Of a stretch of DNA of 64,000 nucleotides, positions 27,639-35,978 are shown one piece after another (positions within the stretch are counted from its first letter, which is position 1; each line of letters starts with the position of its first letter). A program made the position numbers and the translations under genes. Below the pieces are notes generated by a model. It had not been told where the DNA came from and did not search any database. It saw only the letters and a program-made list of their open reading frames with translations. The stretch is from an uncultured Bacteroidota bacterium (GTDB taxonomy: Bacteria; Bacteroidota; Bacteroidia; Bacteroidales; UBA12077). The stretch lies in the NCBI GenBank assembly GCA_913055635.1, contig CAJXLK010000005.1, positions 1 to 64,000 on the forward strand, in the 5' to 3' direction.

Positions 27639-27666
27639 TTATTTTGGTATTTCAATACTAAAATAA
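27639..27666. promoter_or_regulatory. 28-bp palindrome upstream of hcp (putative operator)
   Basis: The arms TTATTTTGGTATT and AATACTAAAATAA are separated by two bases and pair at 12 of 13 positions. The site is AT-rich, ends 28 bp before the hcp ATG and lies between the divergent cupin and hcp genes. Its symmetry and position suit a dimeric repressor or Crp/Fnr-type regulator. It does not fit a terminator because no T-run follows a GC-rich stem. Confidence 0.5.
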
Positions 27667-27694
27667 TCAAATAACCCGGTAAAACCTTCAATCT

Positions 27695-29368
27695 ATGGAC
27701 ATGAAAATGTTTTGTTACCAGTGTCAGGAAGCAGCCAAAAATACCGGCTGCACCATAAAGGGATCCTGCGGCAAGTCAGCTGATGAATCGAACCTGATGG
27801 ACCTTTTGATTTATGTGGTCAAGGGAATATCCATTTATTCAAAAAAAGCCCGCGAACAAGGTTTGCAATATGATCAGGAGCGGGTGAACCGGTTCGTTTT
27901 CGAGGGGTTGTTTGCCACCATTACCAACACCAATTTTGATCAGGATGCCATAATAGAATACATCCGTCAGGGGTTGGATGTGCGCAACAGCCTCAGGCAA
28001 ACCCTTAAAGAACAGGGGCTGCAGTTTAGCCAGGATGAACTTCATGATGCGGCTACCTGGCAGGGATTCACCAAAGATGAATTCTTGAGAAAAGGCCATG
28101 CCATTGGCGTATTGGATACGGAAAATGAGGACATCAGGTCGCTGCGGGAATTGGTCACCTATGGGGTAAAAGGCATTGCTGCTTATGCAGAGCACGCCTG
28201 GAACCTAAACCACAAGAATGATGAGGTTTATCACTTCATGCAGGATGCCCTGGCTGCTACCACCGACGAGCGTCTTGGTGCGGATGATCTGATCAGCTGG
28301 GTGATGCAGACTGGAAAGCATGGGGTGGATGTGATGGCCCTGTTGGATCAGGCCAACACTTCTGCCTACGGCCATCCTGAGATCAGCGAGGTGAACCTGG
28401 GTGTGCGCAATCGACCGGGTATACTGATCAGTGGCCATGATCTCAGGGATATGGAAGAACTCCTGGAGCAAACCAAAGACGCCGGCGTAGATGTTTATAC
28501 CCACAGTGAAATGCTGCCGGCCAACTATTACCCGGCCTTCAAGAAATACGACCATTTTGTGGGCAATTACGGCAATTCCTGGTGGCAACAGAAGAGCGAA
28601 TTTGAAACCTTTAATGGCCCCATTCTGTTCACCACCAATTGCATCGTGCCCCCGAGCAAAAGCGCTACTTACCGCGGGCGGATCTATACCACCGGGGCAG
28701 CCGGCCTGGAAGGAGCCACCCATATCCCGGCCCGCAAAAACGGACAGCCGAAAGATTTTACACCCATTATCGAGCATGCCAAAAAATGCAACCCGCCCCG
28801 GGAAATTGAATCGGGCAAGATTGTTGGCGGCTTTGCCCACAACCAGGTGGAACAGCTTGCCGATAAAGTGGTGGATGCCGTTAAATCCGGGGCCATCAGG
28901 AAATTCTTTGTCATGGCCGGATGTGATGGCCGTTTCAAGAGCAGAGAGTACTATACCCGATTTGCCGAACAACTGCCCGAGGATACGGTCATTTTAACCG
29001 CCGGCTGTGCCAAGTACCGCTACAATAAACTGAATCTTGGCGATATTGGGGGTATCCCAAGAATCCTCGACGCCGGCCAGTGCAATGACTCCTATTCCTT
29101 GGCTGTCATTGCTTTAAAGCTTAAGGAAATATTTGAGCTCAACGACATCAATGAACTGCCCATCGAATATAACATTGCCTGGTATGAGCAGAAAGCCGTT
29201 ATTGTACTGCTTGCCTTGCTTTACCTGGGCGTTAAGAACATCAAGCTGGGCCCGACGCTGCCTGCTTTTCTCTCGCCCAATGTTGCCAATGTGCTGGTCG
29301 ACAAGTTTGGCATCAGCGGCATCAATACCGTCGAATCCGATATGGATGCCATGCTTAACCCCGCTTAG
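27695..29368 (+). CDS. hcp: Hybrid-cluster protein (hydroxylamine/NO reductase)
   Basis: Fe-S protein that reduces hydroxylamine in vitro and nitric oxide in vivo, protecting anaerobes from nitrosative stress. The 557-residue product has the N-terminal cluster motif C-x2-C-x8-C-x5-C ([15 protein letters not shown] then SCGK). This is the spacing of class I proteins from strict anaerobes; the enterobacterial class II spacing is longer. Hybrid-cluster ligand regions [24 protein letters not shown] and [10 protein letters not shown] are intact. The C-terminus ends MLNPA, where CCC GCT TAG comes from a palindromic repeat, so the array supplies the stop codon. Confidence 0.96.
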   Translation: MDMKMFCYQCQEAAKNTGCTIKGSCGKSADESNLMDLLIYVVKGISIYSKKAREQGLQYDQERVNRFVFEGLFATITNTNFDQDAIIEYIRQGLDVRNSLRQTLKEQGLQFSQDELHDAATWQGFTKDEFLRKGHAIGVLDTENEDIRSLRELVTYGVKGIAAYAEHAWNLNHKNDEVYHFMQDALAATTDERLGADDLISWVMQTGKHGVDVMALLDQANTSAYGHPEISEVNLGVRNRPGILISGHDLRDMEELLEQTKDAGVDVYTHSEMLPANYYPAFKKYDHFVGNYGNSWWQQKSEFETFNGPILFTTNCIVPPSKSATYRGRIYTTGAAGLEGATHIPARKNGQPKDFTPIIEHAKKCNPPREIESGKIVGGFAHNQVEQLADKVVDAVKSGAIRKFFVMAGCDGRFKSREYYTRFAEQLPEDTVILTAGCAKYRYNKLNLGDIGGIPRILDAGQCNDSYSLAVIALKLKEIFELNDINELPIEYNIAWYEQKAVIVLLALLYLGVKNIKLGPTLPAFLSPNVANVLVDKFGISGINTVESDMDAMLNPA

Positions 29369-29545
29369 CGGGGGTAGTTTTTTCCCAACCCCGCTTAGCG
29401 GGGTCTGATGTTTAACCCCGCTTAGCGGGGGGTGGTTTTTCTCCAACCCCGCTTAGCGGGGTCTGATGCTTCACCCCCGCTTAGCGGGGTTCTCTTCAGC
29501 CCAAGCCAGGCGGGGGCAATATTTTCCCAATCCTGCTTAGCCGGG
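29359..29545. repeat. Second array of the CCCCGCTTAGCGGGG palindrome, at the hcp 3' end
   Basis: Full copies lie at 29359, 29389, 29416, 29447 and 29475, with a degenerate copy at 29531-29545 (TCCTGCTTAGCCGGG). Linkers of 12-16 bp alternate between T-rich (TAGTTTTTTCCCAA, TGGTTTTTCTCCAA) and CTGATG-containing types, so the array has a higher-order period of about 58 bp. The first copy holds the hcp stop codon. Confidence 0.93.
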
Positions 29546-29595
29546 TGGATCCATGAATCGATTAATTTCTACAACTTAATTTAAGATTGAGCCCT

Positions 29596-29934
29596 ATGCA
29601 TACCCTCCATATCAGTCAGGCCGAATCCCGCAAAAATCCCCACGGGGTGGATGCCAGAAAGCTCTATGATTCTGAGCATGCTATGGTTACCCACATTACC
29701 CTTCACCCCGGAGAACAGCTTAAGCGCCACATCACCCCGGTGGATGTGTATTTTTATGTCCTGGAAGGACACGGAACCATTGAAATTGGGAATGAGACCA
29801 GGGAAGTCACTGCCGATACCCTGATTGACAGCCCCGCGAAAATCCCCCATTGCTGGTATAACCATTCGGATGGGATCCTTCGTGTTCTCGTCTCAAAGGT
29901 TCCCCGGCCCAAAGAGCAGACAAAAATTCTCTGA
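29596..29934 (+). CDS. Small cupin-domain protein
   Basis: A 112-residue cupin (start ATG 29596; a TTG three codons earlier is possible). Motif 1 is HPGEQLKRHITPVDVYFYVL and motif 2 is TLIDSPAKIPHCWYNHSDG. Metal-ligand His residues are present but the first motif lacks the usual second His of the HxH pair. It is downstream of hcp beyond the repeat array. Function unknown; a stress or redox link is only suggested by its neighbour. Confidence 0.78.
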   Translation: MHTLHISQAESRKNPHGVDARKLYDSEHAMVTHITLHPGEQLKRHITPVDVYFYVLEGHGTIEIGNETREVTADTLIDSPAKIPHCWYNHSDGILRVLVSKVPRPKEQTKIL

Positions 29935-30016
29935 TTTTACTGGCTCGCCGCTGGTGGCCACCGAAGTCTGTTGGTTCTGTTATACCAAACCTGTTGCAAG
30001 CATTCTGTTACACGGA

Positions 30017-30100
30017 TCCCGCTTAGTGGGGGGATAAAAAAACAAGACCCCGCTCATATGTTTGCGGGAGAAAAAACAGCCCTCGTTCAGCGGGGTCTGG
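30017..30100. repeat. Degenerate CCCCGCTTAGCGGGG cluster at the zupT 3' side
   Basis: Three decayed relatives of the palindrome are visible: TCCCGCTTAGTGGGG at 30017-30031, a split copy CCCCGC...GCGGG at 30048-30068, and CCTCGTTCAGCGGGG at about 30084-30098. The cluster lies between the cupin gene and zupT (convergent). Confidence 0.6.
30036..30068 (-). terminator. Probable terminator for zupT
   Basis: On the minus strand CCCGC (30064-30068) pairs with GCGGG (30049-30053) around a 10-base loop, followed by TCTTG and then a run of seven T residues (30036-30042). It lies 50 bp after the zupT stop and is built from a decayed copy of the palindromic repeat. Confidence 0.55.
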
Positions 30101-30117
30101 GTAGTGGGGGGTTAAGG

Positions 30118-30927
30118 TCAGGCAAATAAAAGCAGGCTGATGGCCATCACAGCCATACCTCCTACCAGCCCGTATATGGAAAGATGGTGCTCGCCATATT
30201 CGCGCGCGGCCGGCAGCAGTTCATCAATGGAGATGAAAACCATGATGCCCGCCACCGCAGCAAATAAGATGCCGAAGATCATGGGCGAGAGAAAAGGCCG
30301 AAGGATCAGATACCCGATAATGGCCCCCAGCGGTTCGGCCAGACCCGAGAGAAAGGAATGACAGAAGGCCTTCCGCTTATTGTCCGTGGCATAGTATATG
30401 GGAACCGATACAGCAATGCCTTCCGGGATGTTGTGGATGGCAATGGCCACGGCAATGGCCACCCCCAGGCTCGGATCGCTTAAGGCAGCGGTAAAGGTAG
30501 CCAGGCCTTCGGGAAAATTGTGGATGGCAATGGCCAGAGCCGTGAAAAAGCCCATCTTCATCAGCCGCGGATCTTTGATCACTTTTCCGGGGGCACTGAC
30601 CTGCTCAACAGTGCGAATCTCATGGGGGTTTTCTCCCGAAGGAATCAAATAATCAATCAGCCCGATGAACAGAATGCCCCCAAAAAACGAGGCCACCGTT
30701 ACAGCATAGCCCGGATCCGAACCCAACTCGCCAACCAGCGATTCTTTGGCTTTGAAGAAAATCTCGATCATCGAGACGTAAATCATCACCCCGGCCGAAA
30801 AACCCAGCGAAATAGAAAGGAAACGGGTGTTGGTGGTTTTGGTGAAGAAGGCCAGGACGCTACCGATACCTGTTGAAAGCCCTGCAAAAGCAGTCAGCCC
30901 GAATGCCAACAGAAAATTTTCTTCCAT
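30118..30927 (-). CDS. zupT: ZIP-family zinc transporter ZupT
   Basis: Inner-membrane divalent metal importer of the ZIP family. The 269-residue protein has eight predicted membrane helices. The metal-binding motifs are [10 protein letters not shown] in helix 4 and [17 protein letters not shown] in helix 5, both characteristic of ZupT. Length matches the family. It stands alone between the hcp region and rnhA. Confidence 0.93.
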   Translation of the reverse strand: MEENFLLAFGLTAFAGLSTGIGSVLAFFTKTTNTRFLSISLGFSAGVMIYVSMIEIFFKAKESLVGELGSDPGYAVTVASFFGGILFIGLIDYLIPSGENPHEIRTVEQVSAPGKVIKDPRLMKMGFFTALAIAIHNFPEGLATFTAALSDPSLGVAIAVAIAIHNIPEGIAVSVPIYYATDNKRKAFCHSFLSGLAEPLGAIIGYLILRPFLSPMIFGILFAAVAGIMVFISIDELLPAAREYGEHHLSIYGLVGGMAVMAISLLLFA

Positions 30928-31036
30928 GATGCCCTTTTATTTGACGTTCATCTCTTATGACAATTCCCATCGAAATCAACGCTCTTTGTGGGATGGTATT
31001 GGAAACAAGTCGACAGGGGGTTTTGTTGTTGTCGAT

Positions 31037-31504
31037 TCACTGGTCCCCTGAAGCCTCGTATTCATGGTCGATGGAGAGGTCGGGTTGTTTGGAGGCTTCC
31101 ACTGCCAGATGATCACACCTCTCGTTTTCTGTGATGTCGGCATGGCCCTGTACCCAGTAAAAAGTAACGTGGTGTTTGCGGTAAACCTCCAGGAGTTTTT
31201 TCCACAGGTCCGGGTTTTTTCTTTTTTTGAAGTTTTTCTTTTCCCAGTTGAAAACCCAGCCTTTCTCAATGGCATCGGCCACGTATTTGGAGTCGGTATA
31301 CACGGTGACCCGTGAACCTTCAACCTTGAGTTTTTCCAGTGCTTTGATCACGGCCAAAAGCTCCATGCGGTTGTTGGTGGTTTTGCGGAAACCCTCCGAG
31401 AGTTCCCGGCGATGCTGTCCCGACATCATAACCACCCCGTAACCCCCGGGGCCCGGATTGCCCCGTGATGCACCGTCGGTGTATATGGTGATGTTATGGG
31501 CCAT
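31037..31504 (-). CDS. rnhA: Ribonuclease HI
   Basis: Degrades the RNA strand of RNA-DNA hybrids. The 155-residue protein is of the Escherichia coli type. Catalytic carboxylates are visible in ITIYTDGASRGNPGPGGYG (Asp), NNRMELLAVI (Glu), VYTDSKYV (Asp) and NERCDHLA (Asp), as is the basic protrusion rich in Lys (NWEKKNFKKRKNPD). It is preceded by the terminator of the S46 peptidase gene. Confidence 0.96.
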   Translation of the reverse strand: MAHNITIYTDGASRGNPGPGGYGVVMMSGQHRRELSEGFRKTTNNRMELLAVIKALEKLKVEGSRVTVYTDSKYVADAIEKGWVFNWEKKNFKKRKNPDLWKKLLEVYRKHHVTFYWVQGHADITENERCDHLAVEASKQPDLSIDHEYEASGDQ

Positions 31505-31574
31505 ATGCGTTTTTTTATCCTTTGGAAGAATTGGTTTTTGGTCAAAAATAACAAAAAAGACGACCCTTCCACCT

Positions 31575-31630
31575 AAAAAAAGCGAAGGAACAGCCTCCGG
31601 GTTAAAAAAACCTGCAGAGGTGTTCCTTCG
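31575..31630 (-). terminator. Strong terminator for the S46 peptidase transcript
   Basis: On the minus strand a long hairpin pairs CGAAGGAACACCTC with GAGGCTGTTCCTTCG (one bulged base) and is followed by CTTTTTTT (31575-31582). It lies about 230 bp beyond the peptidase stop codon, after a 16-bp repeat array, and 70 bp before rnhA. Confidence 0.75.
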
Positions 31631-31667
31631 GAAGTCAGTTTATGTTGACGCGTTGTTGATCCGCCTG

Positions 31668-31862
31668 GAGGATTAACCGGCCGGGGGCTAATCAACCCGG
31701 AGGCTCATTCTGCCGAGGTGAACCCGCCCGGGAGTTAAACCGGCCGAAGGCTAACCCGGTTGGGGGTTAATTTTGCCGAGGTTAATTCGGCCGATGGTTA
31801 ACTCGGCCGATGGTTACCCCTGCCGACTGTACCCCTGCCGGGGGTTAAACCGGCTGGTGCCA
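31668..31862. repeat. Array of about twelve 16-bp repeats at the 3' end of the S46 peptidase gene
   Basis: Read on the minus strand the array consists of units close to GCCGRNTTAACCNYCG: for example GCCGGTTTAACCCCCG, GCAGGGGTAACCATCG, GCCGAGTTAACCATCG, GCCGAATTAACCTCG and GCCGGTTTAACTCCCG. It starts right after the peptidase stop codon, and the region around that stop (CAGTTAATGG) resembles a unit. Most units contain TAA or TAG. Period is 15-17 bp. Confidence 0.85.
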
Positions 31863-34022
31863 TTAACTGTCGCGGATGGTCATTTCTTCGATCAGTCGGT
31901 CAGCACCAGCCATCTTGTCGATGACGAAAAGCACGTAGCGGATGTCAACGCTGATGGTTCGTTGCAGTTTGGGGGCGAACTGGATGTCGCCGGTCATGGC
32001 TTCCCAGTTGCCGTCAAAGGCAATGCCAATCAGCTCGCCTTCATCGTTCATTACCGGGCTACCGGAGTTTCCACCGGTGATGTCATTGTCGGAGATGAAG
32101 CAGACATTCATCGTTCCGTCCTCGCCATAGGGGCCATAGTCCTTTTCCTGGTAAAGCTCTTTGAGCTTATCGGGAACAATGAACTCTTTGTCGGTGGGAT
32201 CCTCTTTCTGCATGATTCCCTTTAATGTGGTGTAGTAATCATAATGAACCGCATCGCGGGGATAATAATCGTTGATGTCTCCGTAAGTCAGCCGCATGGT
32301 AAAGTTGGCATCGGGATAGAATTTCTTGTCGGGTTTCATTTCCCTCAGCCCTTGCATGAAAAGGCGTTGTCCTTTGCTGAGTTTTTGGTCATAGCTCTGG
32401 AATTTCGACCTCATGCTCATCACCATATCCTGGATGGACTGGGCTGCGGAAAAGGCCGGGTCATTCTCCAGGGCCGCCTGGCTGGGATCATCCAGGAATT
32501 CATTCACCTGGTCCATGGAAGTAAACATGGAATTGTCAAAGACCACATCGCTGTATTTGGCGTAGCTGCCGTCGTAGAGGTTATCGATCTTTTTGAAGAA
32601 GGAAGGTTTGAATTCATCGTCCACATTTTCATCGAACACCTCCAACATGGCCGTCATCAGTTTGCGGTCGGTGGGGGAATGGTAATCCTTGTAGAAATCT
32701 TTTATCCGGCTGCGGATGTTCTTCACCTCGGCCTTTATAGCTGCGGTGCTGTCGGGGTGGTTTTTCAGCACCCGGTGCAGCCCCTGGAAGCGGGAAGCGA
32801 AACGGGTGATCTCAAAACCACCGTAAAGGGCTTCGTTCAGGTAAAGAACAGATTTATAGAATTTCTTGCGCTCTTTGTAGGCATCCTGGATGGTTTGCAG
32901 GACCTGGCCGTATTTTTCCCGGCGGTCTTCATCCTGGGAAACCCATTCCCTGAAGCGGTCTTCCAGCTGCTGGCGGTCTTCGATTACGTTGATCCGGCGC
33001 AGGCCTTCATTCTGGCCAACGCTGTATTTGTAATAATTGCTGACCCTTGAGTGCTTGGAAGAATATTTGAGTTCAAGTTCCTCGCTCGAGTTCATCGCCT
33101 TTTCCATGATCTTGAGGATCTTTTCGCGCACTTTGATGCGGGTGGGGTTGACCAGATTTTTGGCTTCTTTCACCCCGTAGGAAGTCATATACCGGTCGGT
33201 TCCACCGGGAAATCCCATGATCATTGAAAAGTCGCCTTCCTTGACGCCTTCCAGGGAGATGGGCAGGTGGTGCTTCGGATTGAGGGGCTCATTTTCCTCG
33301 GAGTATTCGGCTGGTTCGCCATCGGGGCCGGCGTATACCCTAAAAATGCTGAAATCACCGGTATGACGCGGCCACATCCAGTTGTCGGTGTCTCCGCCAA
33401 AATTGCCGATGGACTTGGGGGGCGCCCCTACCAGGCGTACGTCTTTGTAGGTCTCATAAACCATCAGGTAAAACTCGTTGCCGGAGAAAAAGCTCTTCAC
33501 ATTGGCATTGTAATGGTTGTCCTGGGTGGCTTCATTTTCAATTTGGGAAGTTATTTTCCTGATTTTTCCGGAGCGTTCGCCCTCGCTCATGTCTTCTTCC
33601 AGGGCGGAAGTGACCCGGTCGGTTACATCTTCCATCCGAACCAAAAATGAAACGGTCAGCCCCTCAATGGGCTTTTCTTCCTCCATCGATTTGGACCAGA
33701 ATCCGTTTTTCAGGTAATTGTGCTCCTGGGTGCTGACTTCGTGAATGGCGCCTTCCCCGCAGTGATGGTTGGTCAAAATCAGGCCTTTGTCAGAGACCAC
33801 CTCGCCGGTACAATAACCCCCGAAGTTTACCACAGCATCTTTAATGCTTGAGTTGTTTATGCTATAAATGTCTTCTGCAGATAATTTCAGACCCATTTCC
33901 TGCATTTCATCCATGTTCATCTTTTCCAACATGGTTAAAAGCCACATGCCTTCATCGGCTTTGGCTGCAAATCCAATGGTCATTAAAAATCCAAGTAATA
34001 AGCCGGTTACTTTTTTCATCAT
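31863..34022 (-). CDS. S46-family dipeptidyl-peptidase (DPP7-like)
   Basis: Periplasmic serine exopeptidase that removes dipeptides from peptide N-termini. With ATG 34022 the 719-residue protein has a signal peptide (MMKKVTGLLLGFLMTIGFAAKA). Triad regions: LTNHHCGEGAIHE (His), WMWPRHTGDFSIFRVY (Asp) and GGNSGSPVMND (Ser). The S1-pocket segment reads IAFDGNWEAMTGDI. A Gly at this site is characteristic of DPP7 (hydrophobic P1), whereas DPP11 has Arg and cuts after Asp/Glu. The frame extends 37 codons upstream without a signal peptide and is not preferred. Confidence 0.92.
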   Translation of the reverse strand: MMKKVTGLLLGFLMTIGFAAKADEGMWLLTMLEKMNMDEMQEMGLKLSAEDIYSINNSSIKDAVVNFGGYCTGEVVSDKGLILTNHHCGEGAIHEVSTQEHNYLKNGFWSKSMEEEKPIEGLTVSFLVRMEDVTDRVTSALEEDMSEGERSGKIRKITSQIENEATQDNHYNANVKSFFSGNEFYLMVYETYKDVRLVGAPPKSIGNFGGDTDNWMWPRHTGDFSIFRVYAGPDGEPAEYSEENEPLNPKHHLPISLEGVKEGDFSMIMGFPGGTDRYMTSYGVKEAKNLVNPTRIKVREKILKIMEKAMNSSEELELKYSSKHSRVSNYYKYSVGQNEGLRRINVIEDRQQLEDRFREWVSQDEDRREKYGQVLQTIQDAYKERKKFYKSVLYLNEALYGGFEITRFASRFQGLHRVLKNHPDSTAAIKAEVKNIRSRIKDFYKDYHSPTDRKLMTAMLEVFDENVDDEFKPSFFKKIDNLYDGSYAKYSDVVFDNSMFTSMDQVNEFLDDPSQAALENDPAFSAAQSIQDMVMSMRSKFQSYDQKLSKGQRLFMQGLREMKPDKKFYPDANFTMRLTYGDINDYYPRDAVHYDYYTTLKGIMQKEDPTDKEFIVPDKLKELYQEKDYGPYGEDGTMNVCFISDNDITGGNSGSPVMNDEGELIGIAFDGNWEAMTGDIQFAPKLQRTISVDIRYVLFVIDKMAGADRLIEEMTIRDS

Positions 34023-34184
34023 GGTTATTTGTTTTAAATAATTAGACAGTTGATTAATGAGGCTGTCGGGAGATGAGGGATTATCCAGACAGGTTGTTTT
34101 AAGCTTTTTCAAACAAATAGCGAATTTAAGCATTTATATTTTAAATAAAAAGGATTAGGTTTGCAGATAAATGGCAACAGGCAT

Positions 34185-35255
34185 ATGAGTCAGGAAAGCA
34201 GCAGGGATATCCGTGCATTGAGCCAGGAAGAGCTTCAGATCTTTTTCAGTGAACAAGGCCGGAAGGCTTTTCATGGCAAGCAGGTGTATGAGTGGTTGTG
34301 GAAGAAAGGCACCACTGATTTTTCTCAGATGACCAATCTTTCCAGGGAAGCCCGCAAGCTGCTGGCCGAGCACTTTCACATTTCGGCACTCAGGCTTGAT
34401 CAGCAGCAGGAGAGCCGGGACGGGACCATTAAGATGGCTTTTCACACCGAAGAAGGACAGGTCCTTGAAAGCGTTTTGATCCCCTCCGGTAAAAGGGCCA
34501 CGGCCTGCATTTCATCTCAAATAGGCTGTAAGCTGGCTTGCACCTTTTGCGCCACCGGTAAAATCCCTTTCAAACGCAACCTTACCGTTGGTGAGATTTA
34601 TGACCAGGTAACCACCCTGCGTGAAACCGCCCTTCAGAAAAAGGGCCTTTCCCTGACCAATATTGTTTTTATGGGCATGGGCGAACCCCTGATGAATTAT
34701 CAGCACGTTACCGGAGCCATTGATATGCTGTGTGGCGATAAAGGCCTGGGCATCTCACCCCGGCGCATCACCATCTCTACTGTCGGTATTCCCCATTATA
34801 TTAAGAAACTGGCAGATCAGAGTTACCGCACCGAACTTGCTGTTTCCCTGCATTCCGCCCTGGATGAAACCCGCTCCACCCTGGTGCCCATTAACCGAAG
34901 GTATGGCCTGGAAGAACTGAAACAGGCCCTGAAATATTTTGTCCATAAAACAGGCAAACGCATCACCTTTGAATACCTGATGCTCAAAGACATTAATGAC
35001 AGCTTGGCTGAAGCACGCGCCCTGGCCGACTATTCAAGGAATTTTCCCGTTAAGGTCAACCTGATCGAATACAATGAAGTAGAAGGCACCGGTTACCTCA
35101 AATCACCCCCTGAACAGGTAGAGGCATTCAAAGACCTTCTGGAAAGCCGCAACATGATTGTCAACCTTCGTCAGAGCCGTGGCGAAGACATTGATGCTGC
35201 ATGTGGTCAGTTGGCCGGAAAGAAAGGCAATCAGACGGATTCGCCAAACCACTGA
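34185..35255 (+). CDS. rlmN: Dual-specificity RNA (adenine-C2) methyltransferase RlmN
   Basis: Radical SAM enzyme that methylates C2 of A2503 in 23S rRNA and A37 in some tRNAs. The 356-residue protein (ATG 34185) carries the CxxxCxxC cluster motif CKLACTFC, the GMGEPLMNY motif, ITISTVGIPHYI and the C-terminal RQSRGEDIDAACGQL segment whose cysteine forms the methyl-carrying residue. A TTG eight codons upstream is a less likely start. Divergent from the S46 peptidase gene. Confidence 0.96.
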   Translation: MSQESSRDIRALSQEELQIFFSEQGRKAFHGKQVYEWLWKKGTTDFSQMTNLSREARKLLAEHFHISALRLDQQQESRDGTIKMAFHTEEGQVLESVLIPSGKRATACISSQIGCKLACTFCATGKIPFKRNLTVGEIYDQVTTLRETALQKKGLSLTNIVFMGMGEPLMNYQHVTGAIDMLCGDKGLGISPRRITISTVGIPHYIKKLADQSYRTELAVSLHSALDETRSTLVPINRRYGLEELKQALKYFVHKTGKRITFEYLMLKDINDSLAEARALADYSRNFPVKVNLIEYNEVEGTGYLKSPPEQVEAFKDLLESRNMIVNLRQSRGEDIDAACGQLAGKKGNQTDSPNH

Positions 35256-35291
35256 AGACAAACCTGGCGGGGATGGAGATAAGAAAGCTCC

Positions 35292-35846
35292 CTATTTGGG
35301 CTCGTCCTCTTTTTTGGGTTTTTCAAAGCTATAGACTTCCCCTTCAATATAGAAGGTAGGCACTTCACCAAAACCTCCCTGCGATTCCTTTTCAGTGACC
35401 AGGATCATCACACCTCCCATATTGGCCGCCCTCCTTTTCATCCTGATGACTGCGGTTCGCTCTGCCGACTTGGCCGTCCGATTGCGCTTGGAGGATTGGC
35501 CTTTCACCGTACCCAGCCTGTAAAGGTCTTTGACATCCTTCTTTTTATGAGTCAGTACAACGTTCTGCCAGTCTTTTTGGTTGAGGCTCTGCACCAACGG
35601 GTCATTGAAGACTTCCTTCCGGCCCGAATCGAAGATGATTTTCTGGATGTTTTTGGTCTTCATCGATTTTTGTTCACCGGTCTCAGGATCTACATACTGT
35701 ATCTCTGCATAGTATATACTTTTCACATTGACCAGTTTTTTCCTTTGGCCCAGCAGATAAATGGTATCCAGTTTGGATTCTTCCTGGGCAAATGCACTCC
35801 CGCCTAATGTTGTTATGGCCAGCAATAAAAGAAGCAGATTTTTCAT
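35292..35846 (-). CDS. Secreted protein of unknown function
   Basis: A 184-residue protein from ATG 35846 with a signal peptide (MKNLLLLLLAITTLGGSAFA). The mature part begins QEESKLDTIYLLGQRKKLVNV and contains a strand-rich stretch (YYAEIQYVDPETGEQKSM, IQKIIFDSGRKEVF) resembling the small beta domains of secreted Bacteroidota proteins that report on a DTIYLxxG motif. It then has a very basic middle and an acidic, lysine-rich end. I do not recognise the family. It is convergent with rlmN. Confidence 0.65.
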   Translation of the reverse strand: MKNLLLLLLAITTLGGSAFAQEESKLDTIYLLGQRKKLVNVKSIYYAEIQYVDPETGEQKSMKTKNIQKIIFDSGRKEVFNDPLVQSLNQKDWQNVVLTHKKKDVKDLYRLGTVKGQSSKRNRTAKSAERTAVIRMKRRAANMGGVMILVTEKESQGGFGEVPTFYIEGEVYSFEKPKKEDEPK

Positions 35847-35947
35847 GGTGATGGTGTTTTTAATCAAAGCAGCTGCTTGTAGTTGCTAAAATTACAAAAT
35901 TATCCAATAATGTGGTATGTTGTACAAAAATCCTGCTAAAAGAGTAT

Positions 35948-35955
35948 TAATTTTG
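35948..35955 (+). promoter_or_regulatory. Perfect -7 element (TAATTTTG) ahead of the MutS-family gene
   Basis: The octamer matches the Bacteroidota -7 consensus TAnnTTTG exactly and ends 23 bp before the ATG at 35979. No TTTG stands 19-20 bp upstream, so the -33 box is missing or weak. Confidence 0.35.
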
Positions 35956-35978
35956 CAAAGTTTGATAAATTACCCATC

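Noticed and set aside
29114-29446. Minus-strand frame with PLSGV repeats over the hcp end
   Set aside because: Antisense shadow of hcp extended through the palindrome array. The repeated peptide comes from the repeat DNA.
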